Both the position numbers and the translations under genes were made by a program. A stretch of 64,000 nt of DNA from Mesobacterium pallidum. GTDB lineage: Bacteria; Pseudomonadota; Alphaproteobacteria; Rhodobacterales; Rhodobacteraceae. How positions within the stretch are numbered: the stretch's first letter is position 1; every line of letters starts with the position of its first letter. The notes under the pieces were generated by a model, which had not been told where the DNA came from, did not search any database, and saw nothing but the letters and a program-made list of their open reading frames with translations. Positions 33,551 to 42,824 of this stretch are shown here, one piece after another. Location of the stretch: the NCBI RefSeq assembly GCF_019966535.1, contig NZ_JAIMID010000012.1, positions 113,558 through 177,557 on the forward strand. Reading direction: 5' to 3'.

Positions 33551-34708
33551 TCAAACGTCCATCGAACGTGCGATCAATTCCTTCATGATCTCGTTGGTGC
33601 CGCCATAGATCATCTGGACCCGGCTGTCGGCATAAAGACGCGCGATGGGGTATTCCATCATGAAACCGTAACCACCGTGCAGTTGCAGGCATTCATGCAT
33701 GACCTCGTTCTGCGTCTGGCTGCCCCACCATTTCGCCATCGAAGCCGTGGCCGTATCAAGTTCGCCCGCTTCAAGACGCGCGAGCCCATCATTGACGAAG
33801 GAACGTAGCAATTCGGCCTTGGTTTTGCATTCCGCCAGTTTGAAGCGCGTATTCTGGAAGTCCATGATCCGGCTTCCAAATGCCTTGCGGTCCTGAACAT
33901 ATTTGACCGTTTCATCGATCGCAAAATCAATAAAACCGAGCGCGGTAATGCCGATCATCAGCCGCTCCCAAGGCAGCTGCTTCATCAGCTGGTAGAACCC
34001 CTGCCCCTCTTCCGGACCAAGCAGGTTCGCCGTAGGCACGCGTACATCTTCGAAGAACAGCTCAGCCGTATCCGAACCTTTCATACCCAGTTTCTTCAGG
34101 TTCCGTCCCCGGCGAAAGCCCTCGGCACCCTCGGTTTCCAGAACGATCAACGAAAGGCCCTTGGCGCCGGCGTTGCGGTCGGTCTTTGCCACGATCACAA
34201 CCAGATCCGCCGCGTGCCCGTTGGTGATGAAGATCTTCGATCCGTTGATCTTGTAGTGGTTGCCATCCTTTTCCGCATAGGTTTGTACGTTCTGGAGGTC
34301 AGAGCCCGTTCCAGGCTCGGTCATGGCAATCGCCGCAACGCTGTCGCCGCTGACCAGTTTCGGCAACCACTTTTTCTTCTGTTCCTCACTGCCATATGCG
34401 TTGAGATAATGGATTACGATGGACTGGATCCCATAGCCCCAACCCGTATCACCGGTGCGCCCCTGCTCGTAGACGGTAATCGCGTCGAACCCGATGCCGC
34501 CACCGAACCCACCATATTCTTCGGCAATCGAGCCACCCATGACACCCTGCTGACCGACTGTTTTCCAGAAGTCGCGGTCAACAATTCCCTGTTCCGTCCA
34601 TTTTTCAATCTTCGGAGCCATCTCTGCATCGAAAAGCCTGCGTGTACTATCGGCGAACATCTTGTGTTCATCCACTGCCCAGCTAGGGGAGTTCTTAATC
34701 AGAGACAT
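33551..34708 (-). CDS. Acyl-CoA dehydrogenase
   Basis: A 385-residue full-length ACAD of the common short/branched-chain type. EEYGGFGGGIGFDAI lies near 63-77, AMTEPGTGSDLQNVQT near 128-143, KIFITNGHAADL near 153-164 (the classical FITNG motif), RKAFGSRIMDFQNTRFKLAE near 274-293 and MIYGGTNEIMKELIARSM at the C-terminus. It is a single-gene unit: the start is preceded by an imperfect TCTAAC operator at 34748, and its stop converges on the transferase gene. It is probably a homotetramer passing electrons to ETF. Confidence 0.92.
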   Translation of the reverse strand: MSLIKNSPSWAVDEHKMFADSTRRLFDAEMAPKIEKWTEQGIVDRDFWKTVGQQGVMGGSIAEEYGGFGGGIGFDAITVYEQGRTGDTGWGYGIQSIVIHYLNAYGSEEQKKKWLPKLVSGDSVAAIAMTEPGTGSDLQNVQTYAEKDGNHYKINGSKIFITNGHAADLVVIVAKTDRNAGAKGLSLIVLETEGAEGFRRGRNLKKLGMKGSDTAELFFEDVRVPTANLLGPEEGQGFYQLMKQLPWERLMIGITALGFIDFAIDETVKYVQDRKAFGSRIMDFQNTRFKLAECKTKAELLRSFVNDGLARLEAGELDTATASMAKWWGSQTQNEVMHECLQLHGGYGFMMEYPIARLYADSRVQMIYGGTNEIMKELIARSMDV

Positions 34709-34747
34709 GAATTTTTCCTATCGATTCAAGCTTGTGTTGAGCCAAAA

Positions 34748-34763
34748 TCTAACAAGTGTTTTG
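34748..34763. promoter_or_regulatory. Imperfect operator TCTAACAAGTGTTTTG
   Basis: One complete TCTAAC half-site and a partial second half (GTT then three mismatches), 40 bp upstream of the ACAD start at 34708. On its own it would not be notable. It is listed because it matches the perfect sites at 27471 and 31132 and occupies the same promoter position. Confidence 0.5.
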
Positions 34764-34873
34764 CTTCTTGACAATGAACCGGAGCCGTTCTGACGAGGCG
34801 TCACAAGGCTTAGGACCGCGCGCATCCTGGTCCGTCCGATCCGCTCGCCGCCCATTCGGCTCGTACCAAAAAA

Positions 34874-34897
34874 GGCCCGCCGGGGGTTCGGCGGGCC
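34874..34897 (-). terminator. Rho-independent terminator of the ETF operon
   Basis: An 8-bp GC stem (GGCCCGCC / GGCGGGCC) that extends further through A-T pairs and is followed on the - strand by a run of six or more T. It lies 34 bp after the ETF-alpha stop and is the clearest intrinsic terminator in the window. It marks the end of the 12-gene operon that starts near 47323. Confidence 0.88.
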
Positions 34898-34930
34898 TTT
34901 GATGCGTTTTGGCGGGTTGGGCCGTGGCCC

Positions 34931-35857
34931 TTACAGCTTCTCGGTCAGTTCGGGGACGGCCTGGAACAGGTCGGCGACCAGTCCGAAGTCGGCGACCTGG
35001 AAGATCGGGGCTTCTTCGTCCTTGTTGATCGCGACGATGATCTTGCTGTCCTTCATCCCGGCCAAGTGCTGGATCGCGCCCGATATGCCGGCGGCGATGT
35101 ACAGATCCGGTGCCACGACCTTGCCGGTCTGACCCACCTGCCAGTCGTTCGGTGCAAAGCCCGAGTCGACGGCGGCGCGGGATGCGCCAACGGCGGCGCC
35201 CAGCTTGTCGGCCAGTTTCTCGATCAGGGCAAAGTTCTCTTCGGAGCCAACGCCGCGCCCGCCGGACACGACCACACCGGCCGAGGTCAGTTCGGGACGA
35301 TCCGATGCGGCGACCTTGTCTTCGACCCATTCCGACAAGCCGGGGTCGTCCCCGGCGCCGATGCTTTCGACCGAGGCAGACCCGCCTTCGCCAGCGGCAT
35401 CAAAGGTCGAGGTGCGGAAGGTGATGACCTTTTTCACATCCGACGATTTGACGGTCTGAATCGCGTTCCCGGCATAGATCGGGCGCTCGAACGTGTTGCC
35501 ATCGACAACGCCGGACACGTCCGACAGGACCATCACGTCCAGCAGCGCGGCAACGCGCGGCATGACGTTCTTGGCGTCCGTGGTGGCCGGGGCGACGATA
35601 TGTTCATAGTCACCGGCCAGCGATGCGATCAGCGCGGCGGTCGGTTCGGCCAGGCGGTGACCCAGCGATGCGTCTTCGGCGACCAGAACCTTAGCCACAC
35701 CGTCGATCATGGCGGCGGCGTCGCCTGCGGCAGCAGCAGAGGCGCCCGCGCACAGAACGGTCACATCGCCCAGGGCCTTGGCCGCGGTCACGGCCTTGGC
35801 GGTTGCGTCGATTGCCAGTTCACCATTGGTGACTTCTGCGAGAAGAAGAACAGCCAT
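34931..35857 (-). CDS. etfA: Electron transfer flavoprotein alpha subunit
   Basis: A 308-residue ETF-alpha. The N-terminal domain begins MAVLLLAEVTNGELA. The C-terminal FAD domain has VVSGGRGVGSEENFALIE near 189-206, GASRAAVDSGFAPNDWQVGQTGK near 221-243 and GISGAIQHLAGMKDSKIIVAINKD near 255-278. It binds FAD and carries electrons from the acyl-CoA dehydrogenases to ETF-ubiquinone oxidoreductase. It overlaps the beta-subunit stop by one base. Being encoded inside a catabolic operon rather than alone suggests a dedicated or supplementary ETF for the ten ACADs here. Confidence 0.97.
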   Translation of the reverse strand: MAVLLLAEVTNGELAIDATAKAVTAAKALGDVTVLCAGASAAAAGDAAAMIDGVAKVLVAEDASLGHRLAEPTAALIASLAGDYEHIVAPATTDAKNVMPRVAALLDVMVLSDVSGVVDGNTFERPIYAGNAIQTVKSSDVKKVITFRTSTFDAAGEGGSASVESIGAGDDPGLSEWVEDKVAASDRPELTSAGVVVSGGRGVGSEENFALIEKLADKLGAAVGASRAAVDSGFAPNDWQVGQTGKVVAPDLYIAAGISGAIQHLAGMKDSKIIVAINKDEEAPIFQVADFGLVADLFQAVPELTEKL

Positions 35858-36615
35858 TACACAGCCCCCGCTTCTTTGAGTTTTGCGACCAGCTCGTCCA
35901 CCGAGCCGACCATGATACCGGCCGCGCGTGCCGCGGGCTCGGAGGTTTTGACGATTTCCAGACGCGGCGTGACATCAACGCCGTAATCATCGGCGGTTTT
36001 CTCATCCAGCGGCTTTTTCTTGGCCTTCATGATGTTGGGCAGCGACGCATAGCGCGGCTCGTTCAGGCGCAGGTCCACAGTGACGATCGCGGGCATCTTG
36101 ACCTTGATGGTCTGCAGGCCGCCGTCAACTTCGCGGGTCACGACGGCACTGTCGCCATCGATGCCCATTTCCGAGGCAAAGGTCGCCTGGCTCCAACCGA
36201 GGATCGCCGACAGCATCTGGCCGGTGGCGTTCATGTCGTTGTCAATGGCCTGTTTGCCCGCCAGAACCAGACCGGGCTGCTCTTCCTCGACCACCTTGGC
36301 CAGGATTTTCGCGACGGCCAGCGGCTCGATGTCGGTGTGCACATCATCGGCGGCAACCACCAGAATGGCACGATCCGCACCCATGGCCAGCGCAGTGCGC
36401 AGGGTTTCCTGCGCCTGTTTGACGCCAATGGAAACCACGACGATTTCTTCGGCCTTGCCGGCCTCTTTCAGGCGAATCGCCTCTTCGACGGCGATTTCGT
36501 CGAAAGGGTTCATCGACATCTTAACGTTGGCCAGATCGACACCGCTTCCGTCCGCTTTGACACGAACCTTCACGTTGTAGTCGATCACGCGCTTCACAGG
36601 CACGAGTACCTTCAT
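35857..36615 (-). CDS. etfB: Electron transfer flavoprotein beta subunit
   Basis: A 252-residue ETF-beta, starting MKVLVPVKRVIDYNVKVRVK. It has the AMP-binding/recognition region ILAGKQAIDNDMNATGQMLSA near 117-137 and the C-terminal LPNIMKAKKKPLDEKTADDYG near 204-224. It forms the heterodimer with ETF-alpha and contains the loop that docks to acyl-CoA dehydrogenases. CAAGGAGA lies upstream of ATG. Gene order beta then alpha is the usual one. Confidence 0.97.
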   Translation of the reverse strand: MKVLVPVKRVIDYNVKVRVKADGSGVDLANVKMSMNPFDEIAVEEAIRLKEAGKAEEIVVVSIGVKQAQETLRTALAMGADRAILVVAADDVHTDIEPLAVAKILAKVVEEEQPGLVLAGKQAIDNDMNATGQMLSAILGWSQATFASEMGIDGDSAVVTREVDGGLQTIKVKMPAIVTVDLRLNEPRYASLPNIMKAKKKPLDEKTADDYGVDVTPRLEIVKTSEPAARAAGIMVGSVDELVAKLKEAGAV

Positions 36616-36657
36616 TGGCGTGGTCTCCTTGAGTTTTGCGATAAGGTTTCAACCGAG

Positions 36658-37440
36658 CTAACGGTCTTTGAATTCTGGAGTTCTTTTTTCCGAAAACGCT
36701 TTCATGGCCTCGGGAAAGTCATGCGCGCACAGCAAAACGCTTTGGGCATCGCGCTCGATATCCAGCGCCTCGAGATAGCTGCACTCGGCTGCGGCGCGCA
36801 TCACACGCTTGGCGGTCTGAACGCCAAACATCGGGTGCGTTGCAATCTCGCGGGCAATTTCCAGCGCCCGTACCTCGACCTGGTTGGCCGGCACGCATTC
36901 TTCGACAACGCGCAGGTCCCTGGCGGTGCGCCCGTCGATTTCACGGCCCGTGAGCACAAGCATCCGGGCAACGCCCGCACCGGCGCGCTGCTGAAGCAGC
37001 CAGCTTGATCCCGTGTCGGGACAACCGCCGACGCGTGCAAATACTTCGCACAGCCGGGCATCTTCGGCGGCAACGACAATATCCGCCGACAAGGCCAGGC
37101 TGAGGCCCGCGCCAAAAGCCACGCCGCATACCGCGGAAATCAGAGGTTTGCGAAACAGATAGGCCGCGCGTCCGCCATCGTGAACCAGGTCCACCATTTC
37201 CGACGTCGCCCGCGCGCCTTTGGCGATCTCGGACTGAAACCCGACAAGATCGCCGCCGCTGCTGAAATGATCGCCGCCGGTCATGACAACGACACGGATC
37301 GTAGCGTCCCGTTCGGCTTCGCGCAGAAGCGCCACCAGTTCTTCGACGAACCCGATGCTGTAAGGGTTGCGTTTTGTCGGCTGAAGAAACCGCAGGATTC
37401 CGACAGGGCCATCCCTGTCCAGGCGAATAAGCTCAGTCAT
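36658..37440 (-). CDS. Enoyl-CoA hydratase/isomerase family protein
   Basis: A 260-residue crotonase-fold protein. FLQPTKRNPYSIGFVEEL near 18-35 deviates from the usual NRP-x-K-N-A-L. The oxyanion segments are GGDHFSSGGDLVGFQS near 55-70 and SAVCGVAFGAGLSLALSAD near 102-120, then EVFARVGGCPDTGSSWLLQQ. It lies in the long operon between another hydratase paralogue and ETF. The unusual N-terminal motif and PDTG suggest a specialised isomerase or hydratase. The reaction is not assigned. Confidence 0.85.
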   Translation of the reverse strand: MTELIRLDRDGPVGILRFLQPTKRNPYSIGFVEELVALLREAERDATIRVVVMTGGDHFSSGGDLVGFQSEIAKGARATSEMVDLVHDGGRAAYLFRKPLISAVCGVAFGAGLSLALSADIVVAAEDARLCEVFARVGGCPDTGSSWLLQQRAGAGVARMLVLTGREIDGRTARDLRVVEECVPANQVEVRALEIAREIATHPMFGVQTAKRVMRAAAECSYLEALDIERDAQSVLLCAHDFPEAMKAFSEKRTPEFKDR

Positions 37441-37451
37441 TCAAGTCTCCA

Positions 37452-38228
37452 TCAGGTCCCGGTCCAGACGGGTGCTCGCTTTTCAGCAAAGGCCTTTGGG
37501 CCTTCAATCGCGTCGTTGCTGGCGTAAACCACCTCGTGCAGGCGCTTGCCCTCTTTCAGGCCACCGGCACAGCCCAGATCCATGGTTGCGCGAACACTGC
37601 CTTTCGCGGCAACAACCGACAGCGGGGCCGCGCTGGCAATGCGTTTGGCAAGGTCGAAGGCCCGTGCGCGGACAGCATCGGGAGTGTCTTCGATATAGTT
37701 GGTGAACCCGTATTCGTGCAGGCGCTCGATCGGCATCAAGTCGCCGGTCAGAACTATTTCCATAAGGATGGGCTGCGGCAGCATGGACAATGCTGGCGAT
37801 GCCCAAGGCGATCCACGACCGATCTTTACTTCGGTGATACCGACCTTGGTCCCCTTGAGACCGACCCGCAGATCGCAATTCAAGGTCAGCATCATGCCGC
37901 CCGCCATCAGCGACCCTGTCATCGCCGCGATGATCGGTTTCTTGCAGGCGCGCATGGTCTCGTGAAACGGGTCGCGCATCTTGGTCAGAATATCGACACC
38001 CTCGTCGCGTGCGATTTGTGTGGCTTCCTTCAGATCCAGTCCGGCGCTGAAAACGCCGCAATCGGCAGAAGTCAGAATGGCCACACGAACGCTGTCATCC
38101 GCCTCGATCTTTTCCCAAGCATCGGTCAGCCCGTTCGTCGCCGCCACGGAAAGCGCGTTTTTACGTTCGGGCCGGTTGATACAGACGGTCGCAATTCCGT
38201 CTTCGATCTTCACGTCAATGGGGCTCAT
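37452..38228 (-). CDS. Enoyl-CoA hydratase/isomerase family protein
   Basis: A 258-residue crotonase-fold protein beginning MSPIDVKIEDGIATVCINRPERKNALSV. The oxyanion region SADCGVFSAGLDLKEAT is near 59-75 and AAMTGSLMAGGMMLTLNCD near 103-121, then GITEVKIGRGSPWASPAL. I used the ATG at 38228; the longer frame runs across a hairpin and has no family likeness. It follows the second LivK gene after a 79-bp gap. The family is clear, the specificity is not. Confidence 0.86.
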   Translation of the reverse strand: MSPIDVKIEDGIATVCINRPERKNALSVAATNGLTDAWEKIEADDSVRVAILTSADCGVFSAGLDLKEATQIARDEGVDILTKMRDPFHETMRACKKPIIAAMTGSLMAGGMMLTLNCDLRVGLKGTKVGITEVKIGRGSPWASPALSMLPQPILMEIVLTGDLMPIERLHEYGFTNYIEDTPDAVRARAFDLAKRIASAAPLSVVAAKGSVRATMDLGCAGGLKEGKRLHEVVYASNDAIEGPKAFAEKRAPVWTGT

Positions 38229-38268
38229 GATACCTGCTTCGCTTTCTCGGGACAATCTAACTGCGGAA

Positions 38269-38302
38269 AGCTTCCCCGCGACATGTCTGCCGCGGGGAAG
38301 CT
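38269..38302 (-). terminator. Strong hairpin after the second binding-protein gene
   Basis: A perfect 12-bp stem, AGCTTCCCCGCG / CGCGGGGAAGCT, with a ten-base loop, six bases after the LivK stop at 38308 on the - strand. The following T-run is short. It may be a partial terminator that lowers expression of the downstream hydratase and ETF genes relative to the abundant binding proteins. Confidence 0.65.
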
Positions 38303-38307
38303 CTGTC

Positions 38308-39558
38308 TTATTCGACGGTGAACGTCGCGGAGCTGTGCTTGATGACATCCCAAACAACGTCGAGATAGTCGGCGCTCCAGTCGGTCAGCGGAACCCAGGT
38401 TTCGCCATTCCACTGTTCGACCCGAGTCTTGCCGCCACCACCGTGGTCTTTGTCGGTCACTGTAACCGGGGCCATGATGCCGTTTCCATCGAAGTCCTCG
38501 ATCGATTCATAGGCATTCTTCATGCTTTCCGGTGTGATCGGCCAACCGTTTTCAGTAATTGCGATCCGCGCGGCTTCGAAACCGGCCGAGTAGATCGCCA
38601 TGCCCGTGTTGTAGTACACGTCGCGCACCAGGCTCTCGGGACCGCTGCCCTTGCCATTGGCATAGTAGGTGTCCAGCATCGTCTTGACGATCGGAACTTC
38701 CTGGCCACCGGCCACGTTGGTCCCGCGCAGGATGCCTTTCGCCTCTTGTGCGCCAATATTGGCGATATCAACTTCGTTCAGCCAGTTCACCGACAGATAG
38801 CGGTCGATCGGGAAACGGTTGCGGCGCATTTCCTTCGAGGCGACCACATGCCCGCCCGCCAGCAGCCAGCTGATCACGTAGTCAGGCTTGTCGCGGCGGA
38901 TTTTGCTCCATGCGCCGGCCTGATCCGACCCGGGAAGCGGCACGGGATACAGCTCCAGTTCGAACCCTTCCTTTTCGGAAAGCGTTTTCAGGATCTCGAT
39001 CGGTTCCTGGCCAAAGGGATAATCCAGATAGATGAACCCGATCTTCGCCTTGCTCAAGTCACCGCCCATCTGACCCTTGATGAAGGCAACGTCATTTGCC
39101 GCCTGCTGCCAGTACGTCGGACCGACCGGGAAAACCCATTCGAACACTTCGCCGTCCACCGCGTCACCGCGGCCAACAAAGGACTGCATCAACACGTTGC
39201 CGTCCTTCATCGCACGCGGCAGAACCGCGTTCGTGACCGGCGTGGACAGAAAATTGAAAAGGAAAACGCCTTCGCGCTTGAGCTGCTCGTAGCATTCCAC
39301 ACCGCGCTGCGGTTCGTTGCCGTGATCGCGAATGATGACTTCAACCGGATGCCCTTCGATACCGCCATTTTCGTTGGTGTACATCGCCAGGTCCTGCGCG
39401 GCCTGGGCCACCTGCGGCGAAATGAACGTGTAGGATTTACTGAGGTCGAAGCAGAGTCCGAAGCGGATCGGCTCCTTGTCCTGCGCTGAGGCAACAGTCG
39501 CGCTTGCTGCCAGCGCAGTAGCAAGTACCACTGCCTTAATGTGCTGTTTGACTTTCAT
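38308..39558 (-). CDS. Branched-chain-type ABC transporter substrate-binding protein (copy 2)
   Basis: A 416-residue periplasmic binding protein of the LivK-like family, with a signal peptide at about 1-26 (KAVVLATALAASATVASA). The mature part starts KEPIRFGLCFDLSKSYTF. It is a close paralogue of the next upstream gene, sharing blocks such as EVIVRDHGNEPQRG/EVIIRDHGNEPQRG and ELYPVPLPGSDQAG. ATG 39558 follows GGGAGAGAG. It captures a ligand for the LivHMFG transporter. Larger size than classical LivK (about 370) fits the group that binds aromatic or other non-amino-acid acids. Confidence 0.92.
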   Translation of the reverse strand: MKVKQHIKAVVLATALAASATVASAQDKEPIRFGLCFDLSKSYTFISPQVAQAAQDLAMYTNENGGIEGHPVEVIIRDHGNEPQRGVECYEQLKREGVFLFNFLSTPVTNAVLPRAMKDGNVLMQSFVGRGDAVDGEVFEWVFPVGPTYWQQAANDVAFIKGQMGGDLSKAKIGFIYLDYPFGQEPIEILKTLSEKEGFELELYPVPLPGSDQAGAWSKIRRDKPDYVISWLLAGGHVVASKEMRRNRFPIDRYLSVNWLNEVDIANIGAQEAKGILRGTNVAGGQEVPIVKTMLDTYYANGKGSGPESLVRDVYYNTGMAIYSAGFEAARIAITENGWPITPESMKNAYESIEDFDGNGIMAPVTVTDKDHGGGGKTRVEQWNGETWVPLTDWSADYLDVVWDVIKHSSATFTVE

Positions 39559-39655
39559 GTTTTCTCTCTCCCGTTGGTTTGGTTTGGGGCGGTGATACCG
39601 CTTTGTAAACGCCGCTGCCGCCCCGCGTAGCGTCGCCCTTCCTGCTACCAGTCTT

Positions 39656-40894
39656 TCACTGCTCGTATTTCGCGGAACTCTCTTTAACCACACCCCACAC
39701 AACGTCCGTGTACGCAGAGATCCAGTCGGTTTGCGGCACCCAAGTCTCTCCGTCCCACATTTCGATACGGGTCTTGCCCCCGCCGCCATGATCTTCGGCC
39801 GTCACCGTAACGGGGGCCATCAGCCCGTTCGCGTCATAGCCCTCAAGCGACTCCAGTCCGGCCTTGTAGGATGTCGGAGTGATCGGCAGCCCCTCGGCTT
39901 CCGCCGCCTTGCGCGCGGCTTCGAACATGATCGAATACATGGCCAGCCCGGTGTTGTAGAAAACGTCCTGCGTCTTCTCGATCGGGCCGGATCCCTCGCC
40001 CTTGTCATAAAGCTCGGCCATGATTTCCTGATACAGGGCAATATCCTGACCGCCCACGACATTGGTCCCGCGCTTGATACCTTTGGCGGCCTCTTTACCG
40101 ATGTTGGCGATATCGACTTCGTTCAGCCAGTTGACCGAGATGTATTTGTCCATCGGAATGCGATTGCGCTTCATCTCTTTCGAGGCAACCACATGGGCAC
40201 CGCCCAGCATCCAGACGATCACATGATCGGGCTTGTCGCGGCGCACCTTCGACCACACGCCGGCCTGGTCGCTGCCAGGCAGTGGCACGGGGTACAGTTC
40301 AAGCTCGAAACCCTCTTTCTCGGACAGGGTTTCCAGGATCTCGATCGGCTCCTGCCCGAAGGGATAATCGAAGTAAACAAACCCGACCTTCACATCTGAC
40401 AGATCGCCGTCATGCAATTGCTTGATGTAGGCGACATCGTTGGCGGCCTGTCCCCAATAGGTCGGCCCGATCGGATAGACCCAATCGAAGACGGTGCCAT
40501 CAACGGCATCGCCGCGCCCGACAAGAGACTGCATCAGGATACGCCCGTCTTCCATGGCCCGCGGCAGGATAGCCAGAGACACCGGAGTGGACAGGGTATC
40601 GAAAACAAAGACGCCCTCGCGGCTGAGTTTCGAGTAGCACTCGATTCCGCGCTGCGGTTCGTTCCCGTGGTCACGCACGATGACTTCGACCGGTTCGCCA
40701 CCGATGCCGCCCTTCATGTTGATGAGCTTGGCAAGGTCCATCGCGGCCTGCGAAACCTGCGGCGTGGCAAAGGTATAGGCTTTGCTGAGGTCGTAGCAGA
40801 TGCCGATCTTGAATGGCTCGGCCAGCGCCTGGGTGCTGAACACTGCTCCTCCGAACATGGATAGTACAGCCAACGCTTTGGTAAATTTCTTCAT
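39656..40894 (-). CDS. Branched-chain-type ABC transporter substrate-binding protein (copy 1)
   Basis: A 412-residue periplasmic binding protein with a signal peptide of about 25 residues (LAVLSMFGGAVFSTQALA). The mature region begins EPFKIGICYDLSKAYTFATP. It closely resembles copy 2 over its whole length, so the two arose by tandem duplication. The ATG at 40894 has AGGGAGGAA upstream. It lies 33 bp after the LivF-like ATPase gene. The two copies may widen ligand range or provide dosage. Ligand unknown; neighbouring genes point to an organic acid later joined to CoA. Confidence 0.93.
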   Translation of the reverse strand: MKKFTKALAVLSMFGGAVFSTQALAEPFKIGICYDLSKAYTFATPQVSQAAMDLAKLINMKGGIGGEPVEVIVRDHGNEPQRGIECYSKLSREGVFVFDTLSTPVSLAILPRAMEDGRILMQSLVGRGDAVDGTVFDWVYPIGPTYWGQAANDVAYIKQLHDGDLSDVKVGFVYFDYPFGQEPIEILETLSEKEGFELELYPVPLPGSDQAGVWSKVRRDKPDHVIVWMLGGAHVVASKEMKRNRIPMDKYISVNWLNEVDIANIGKEAAKGIKRGTNVVGGQDIALYQEIMAELYDKGEGSGPIEKTQDVFYNTGLAMYSIMFEAARKAAEAEGLPITPTSYKAGLESLEGYDANGLMAPVTVTAEDHGGGGKTRIEMWDGETWVPQTDWISAYTDVVWGVVKESSAKYEQ

Positions 40895-40927
40895 TTGTTC
40901 CTCCCTGAACAACTTCTGATTAGTACC

Positions 40928-41737
40928 TCAACTCAACCAACGTTTGCGTCGGCTGTAGTGCTTGACGTTGTGAAAGTCGGTCTCTCCGCCGCCTAGATAG
41001 AACTCCTGAATGTCGGAGTTAGATTTGAGCGCCTCGGCGGTGCCGTGCATAACAACGCGGCCGTTCTCGATAAGGTACCCTTGCGAAACGATTTCCAGAG
41101 CCGCCAGGGCGTTCTGTTCCACCAGCAGGACGGACAGGCCCTCATCCTTATTGATCTTTTGCAAGATGCCGAAGATCTCCTCGACCAGGAACGGAGCAAG
41201 CCCGAGACTTGGTTCATCAAGCATCAACAGCTTCGGCTGGGTCACGAGGGCCCGCCCAATGGCAAGCATCTGTTGCTCACCACCCGACAAATAGCCTGCT
41301 TGCGAACTTTTGCGTTCGGCAAGCCGCGGAAAATATCCGTAGATCTTGTCCTTTTCCGCATTCAGCGTTGATCGGGACATTCCGCGCGGCGCGGCGGCGG
41401 TCAGGTTCTCGTCGGGGGTCAGATGTTCGAAGACCCGCCGCCCTTCGATGACATGACAGATGCCCATCTCGACGCGTTCTTGCGCGAGCGCTTCGGTAAT
41501 GTCCACTCCCTGGAACGTTATCTCACCTCGGCTGATGCGTCCGCGCTCAGCCTTCAAAAGACCGCTGATCGCTTTCAACGTGGTGCTTTTTCCCGCTCCG
41601 TTCGATCCCAAGAGTGCGATCATCTCGCCCTTTGGGACTTGGACCGAAACACCTTTGATCGCCAGTATTACATTGTCGTACAGTACTTCGACGCTGTTCA
41701 TGGATAGAATGTTCTGGGCTTCAACTTTTTCTTGCAT
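40928..41737 (-). CDS. ABC transporter ATP-binding protein, LivF type
   Basis: A 269-residue ATPase with Walker A GSNGAGKSTT near 45-54, the signature LSGGEQQML near 153-161, Walker B LLMLDEPSLGLAPFLVEEIF near 174-193 and the switch His region. LivF-type ATPases end soon after, but this one has an extra C-terminal stretch (FYLGGGETDFHNVKHYSRRKRW) seen in related acid-uptake systems. I prefer the ATG at 41737, seven bases after AGGGG, over 41743. It energises uptake together with the LivG-like ATPase at 45625. Confidence 0.92.
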   Translation of the reverse strand: MQEKVEAQNILSMNSVEVLYDNVILAIKGVSVQVPKGEMIALLGSNGAGKSTTLKAISGLLKAERGRISRGEITFQGVDITEALAQERVEMGICHVIEGRRVFEHLTPDENLTAAAPRGMSRSTLNAEKDKIYGYFPRLAERKSSQAGYLSGGEQQMLAIGRALVTQPKLLMLDEPSLGLAPFLVEEIFGILQKINKDEGLSVLLVEQNALAALEIVSQGYLIENGRVVMHGTAEALKSNSDIQEFYLGGGETDFHNVKHYSRRKRWLS

Positions 41738-41747
41738 CGGCATTCCC

Positions 41748-42821
41748 CTATTTCTTGAACTGATCGAAGGGCCAGACCATCAGATAGTCTCTGATGTTGC
41801 CGTAGAGTTTTCCCAAACCGAGTGGTTCGATCAGAAGGATAATGACGATCAGTGCGCCATAGACTGCGTTCGGGATGTGAGCGAGTGTTTCAACATCGAT
41901 CTGCATGCCAAGCCCGTCACTCAGCGTGACGACGAGACCGTTCACGATACCCGGAACAAGAAGGATCAGGGCAACACCGAAATAGGAACCGATAATGCTG
42001 CCAAGGCCGCCAACAATCACCATCGCAAGAACCTGGATCGAAACGGCAACCGAAAATTGCTCGGGTGCGGCGAGAAAGAAAAAGGTGGCAACAAGCAACG
42101 CACCGCTGACGCCTGCGATGAACGACGAAGTCGCGAACGCGAGGATTTTGTAGTAGAAACTGTTCACACCCAGGATCGCGGCCGCAAAGTCTTTTTCCCG
42201 GACAGCGACCAAGGCGCGACCGAGTCCAGTACGCTTGAGATTAAGCATGAAGATCGTCACCAACACACACCAGCCGAAGGCGACATAGTAGAAGCCAGTA
42301 TCAGTGGTAATCTCTTGCCCGAGCAGAGCCAATGTCGGTGACTGGAGCGACGCGTGTGAACCCCCCGAGATCGCCGGAGAGTGGGTCAGAACCCAGTCCA
42401 TCACGAATTGCATCGCAAGAGTGGTAAGGGCGAGATACAGTCCCTTGACCCGCAAAGCGGCAAAAGCAAACAGGCTGCCGATCACGGATGACGTCAATCC
42501 GCCGATGATCAGGGCGAATTCCCACGGCACCCCGAAACGCGCGGCATGGATCGACGAATACGCTCCGACGGCCATGACCGCAGCATAACCCAAGTGAAGT
42601 TGGCCTGCCCAACCTGTCACCAGATTCAATCCAAGCGCGGCGGCCGTCCAGATCAGCCAGGGAAGCATGTAGCTGTTCAGATAAAGCGACGGGATGATGA
42701 ATGGCGCGGCAAGACCGATCAGAAAGATGAATGCTGTCAGATTTCTGTCGGCAGGCACCTTGAAGATACGGCTGTCCGAAACGTAGTTGGCGTGATGGAC
42801 GCCGGAAAGTCTGTAAAACAT
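41748..42821 (-). CDS. ABC transporter permease, LivM type
   Basis: A 357-residue inner-membrane permease with about ten helices. The LivM core GLNLVTGWAGQLHLGYAAVMAVGAYSS lies near 64-90 and IAGVSGALLVATFFFLAAPEQFS near 236-258, followed by the EAA-like loop and VGGLGSIIGSYFGVALILLVP. It forms the channel with the LivH-like protein encoded upstream (gap of three bases). The C-terminal tail DYLMVWPFDQFKK is hydrophilic and likely cytoplasmic. Confidence 0.93.
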   Translation of the reverse strand: MFYRLSGVHHANYVSDSRIFKVPADRNLTAFIFLIGLAAPFIIPSLYLNSYMLPWLIWTAAALGLNLVTGWAGQLHLGYAAVMAVGAYSSIHAARFGVPWEFALIIGGLTSSVIGSLFAFAALRVKGLYLALTTLAMQFVMDWVLTHSPAISGGSHASLQSPTLALLGQEITTDTGFYYVAFGWCVLVTIFMLNLKRTGLGRALVAVREKDFAAAILGVNSFYYKILAFATSSFIAGVSGALLVATFFFLAAPEQFSVAVSIQVLAMVIVGGLGSIIGSYFGVALILLVPGIVNGLVVTLSDGLGMQIDVETLAHIPNAVYGALIVIILLIEPLGLGKLYGNIRDYLMVWPFDQFKK

Positions 42822-42824
42822 CCC

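Noticed and set aside
38256..38261. Half-site TCTAAC upstream of the enoyl-CoA hydratase at 37452
   Set aside because: Only one half is present; the position of the second half reads GAAAGC. The gene is also internal to the long operon, so it is probably chance.
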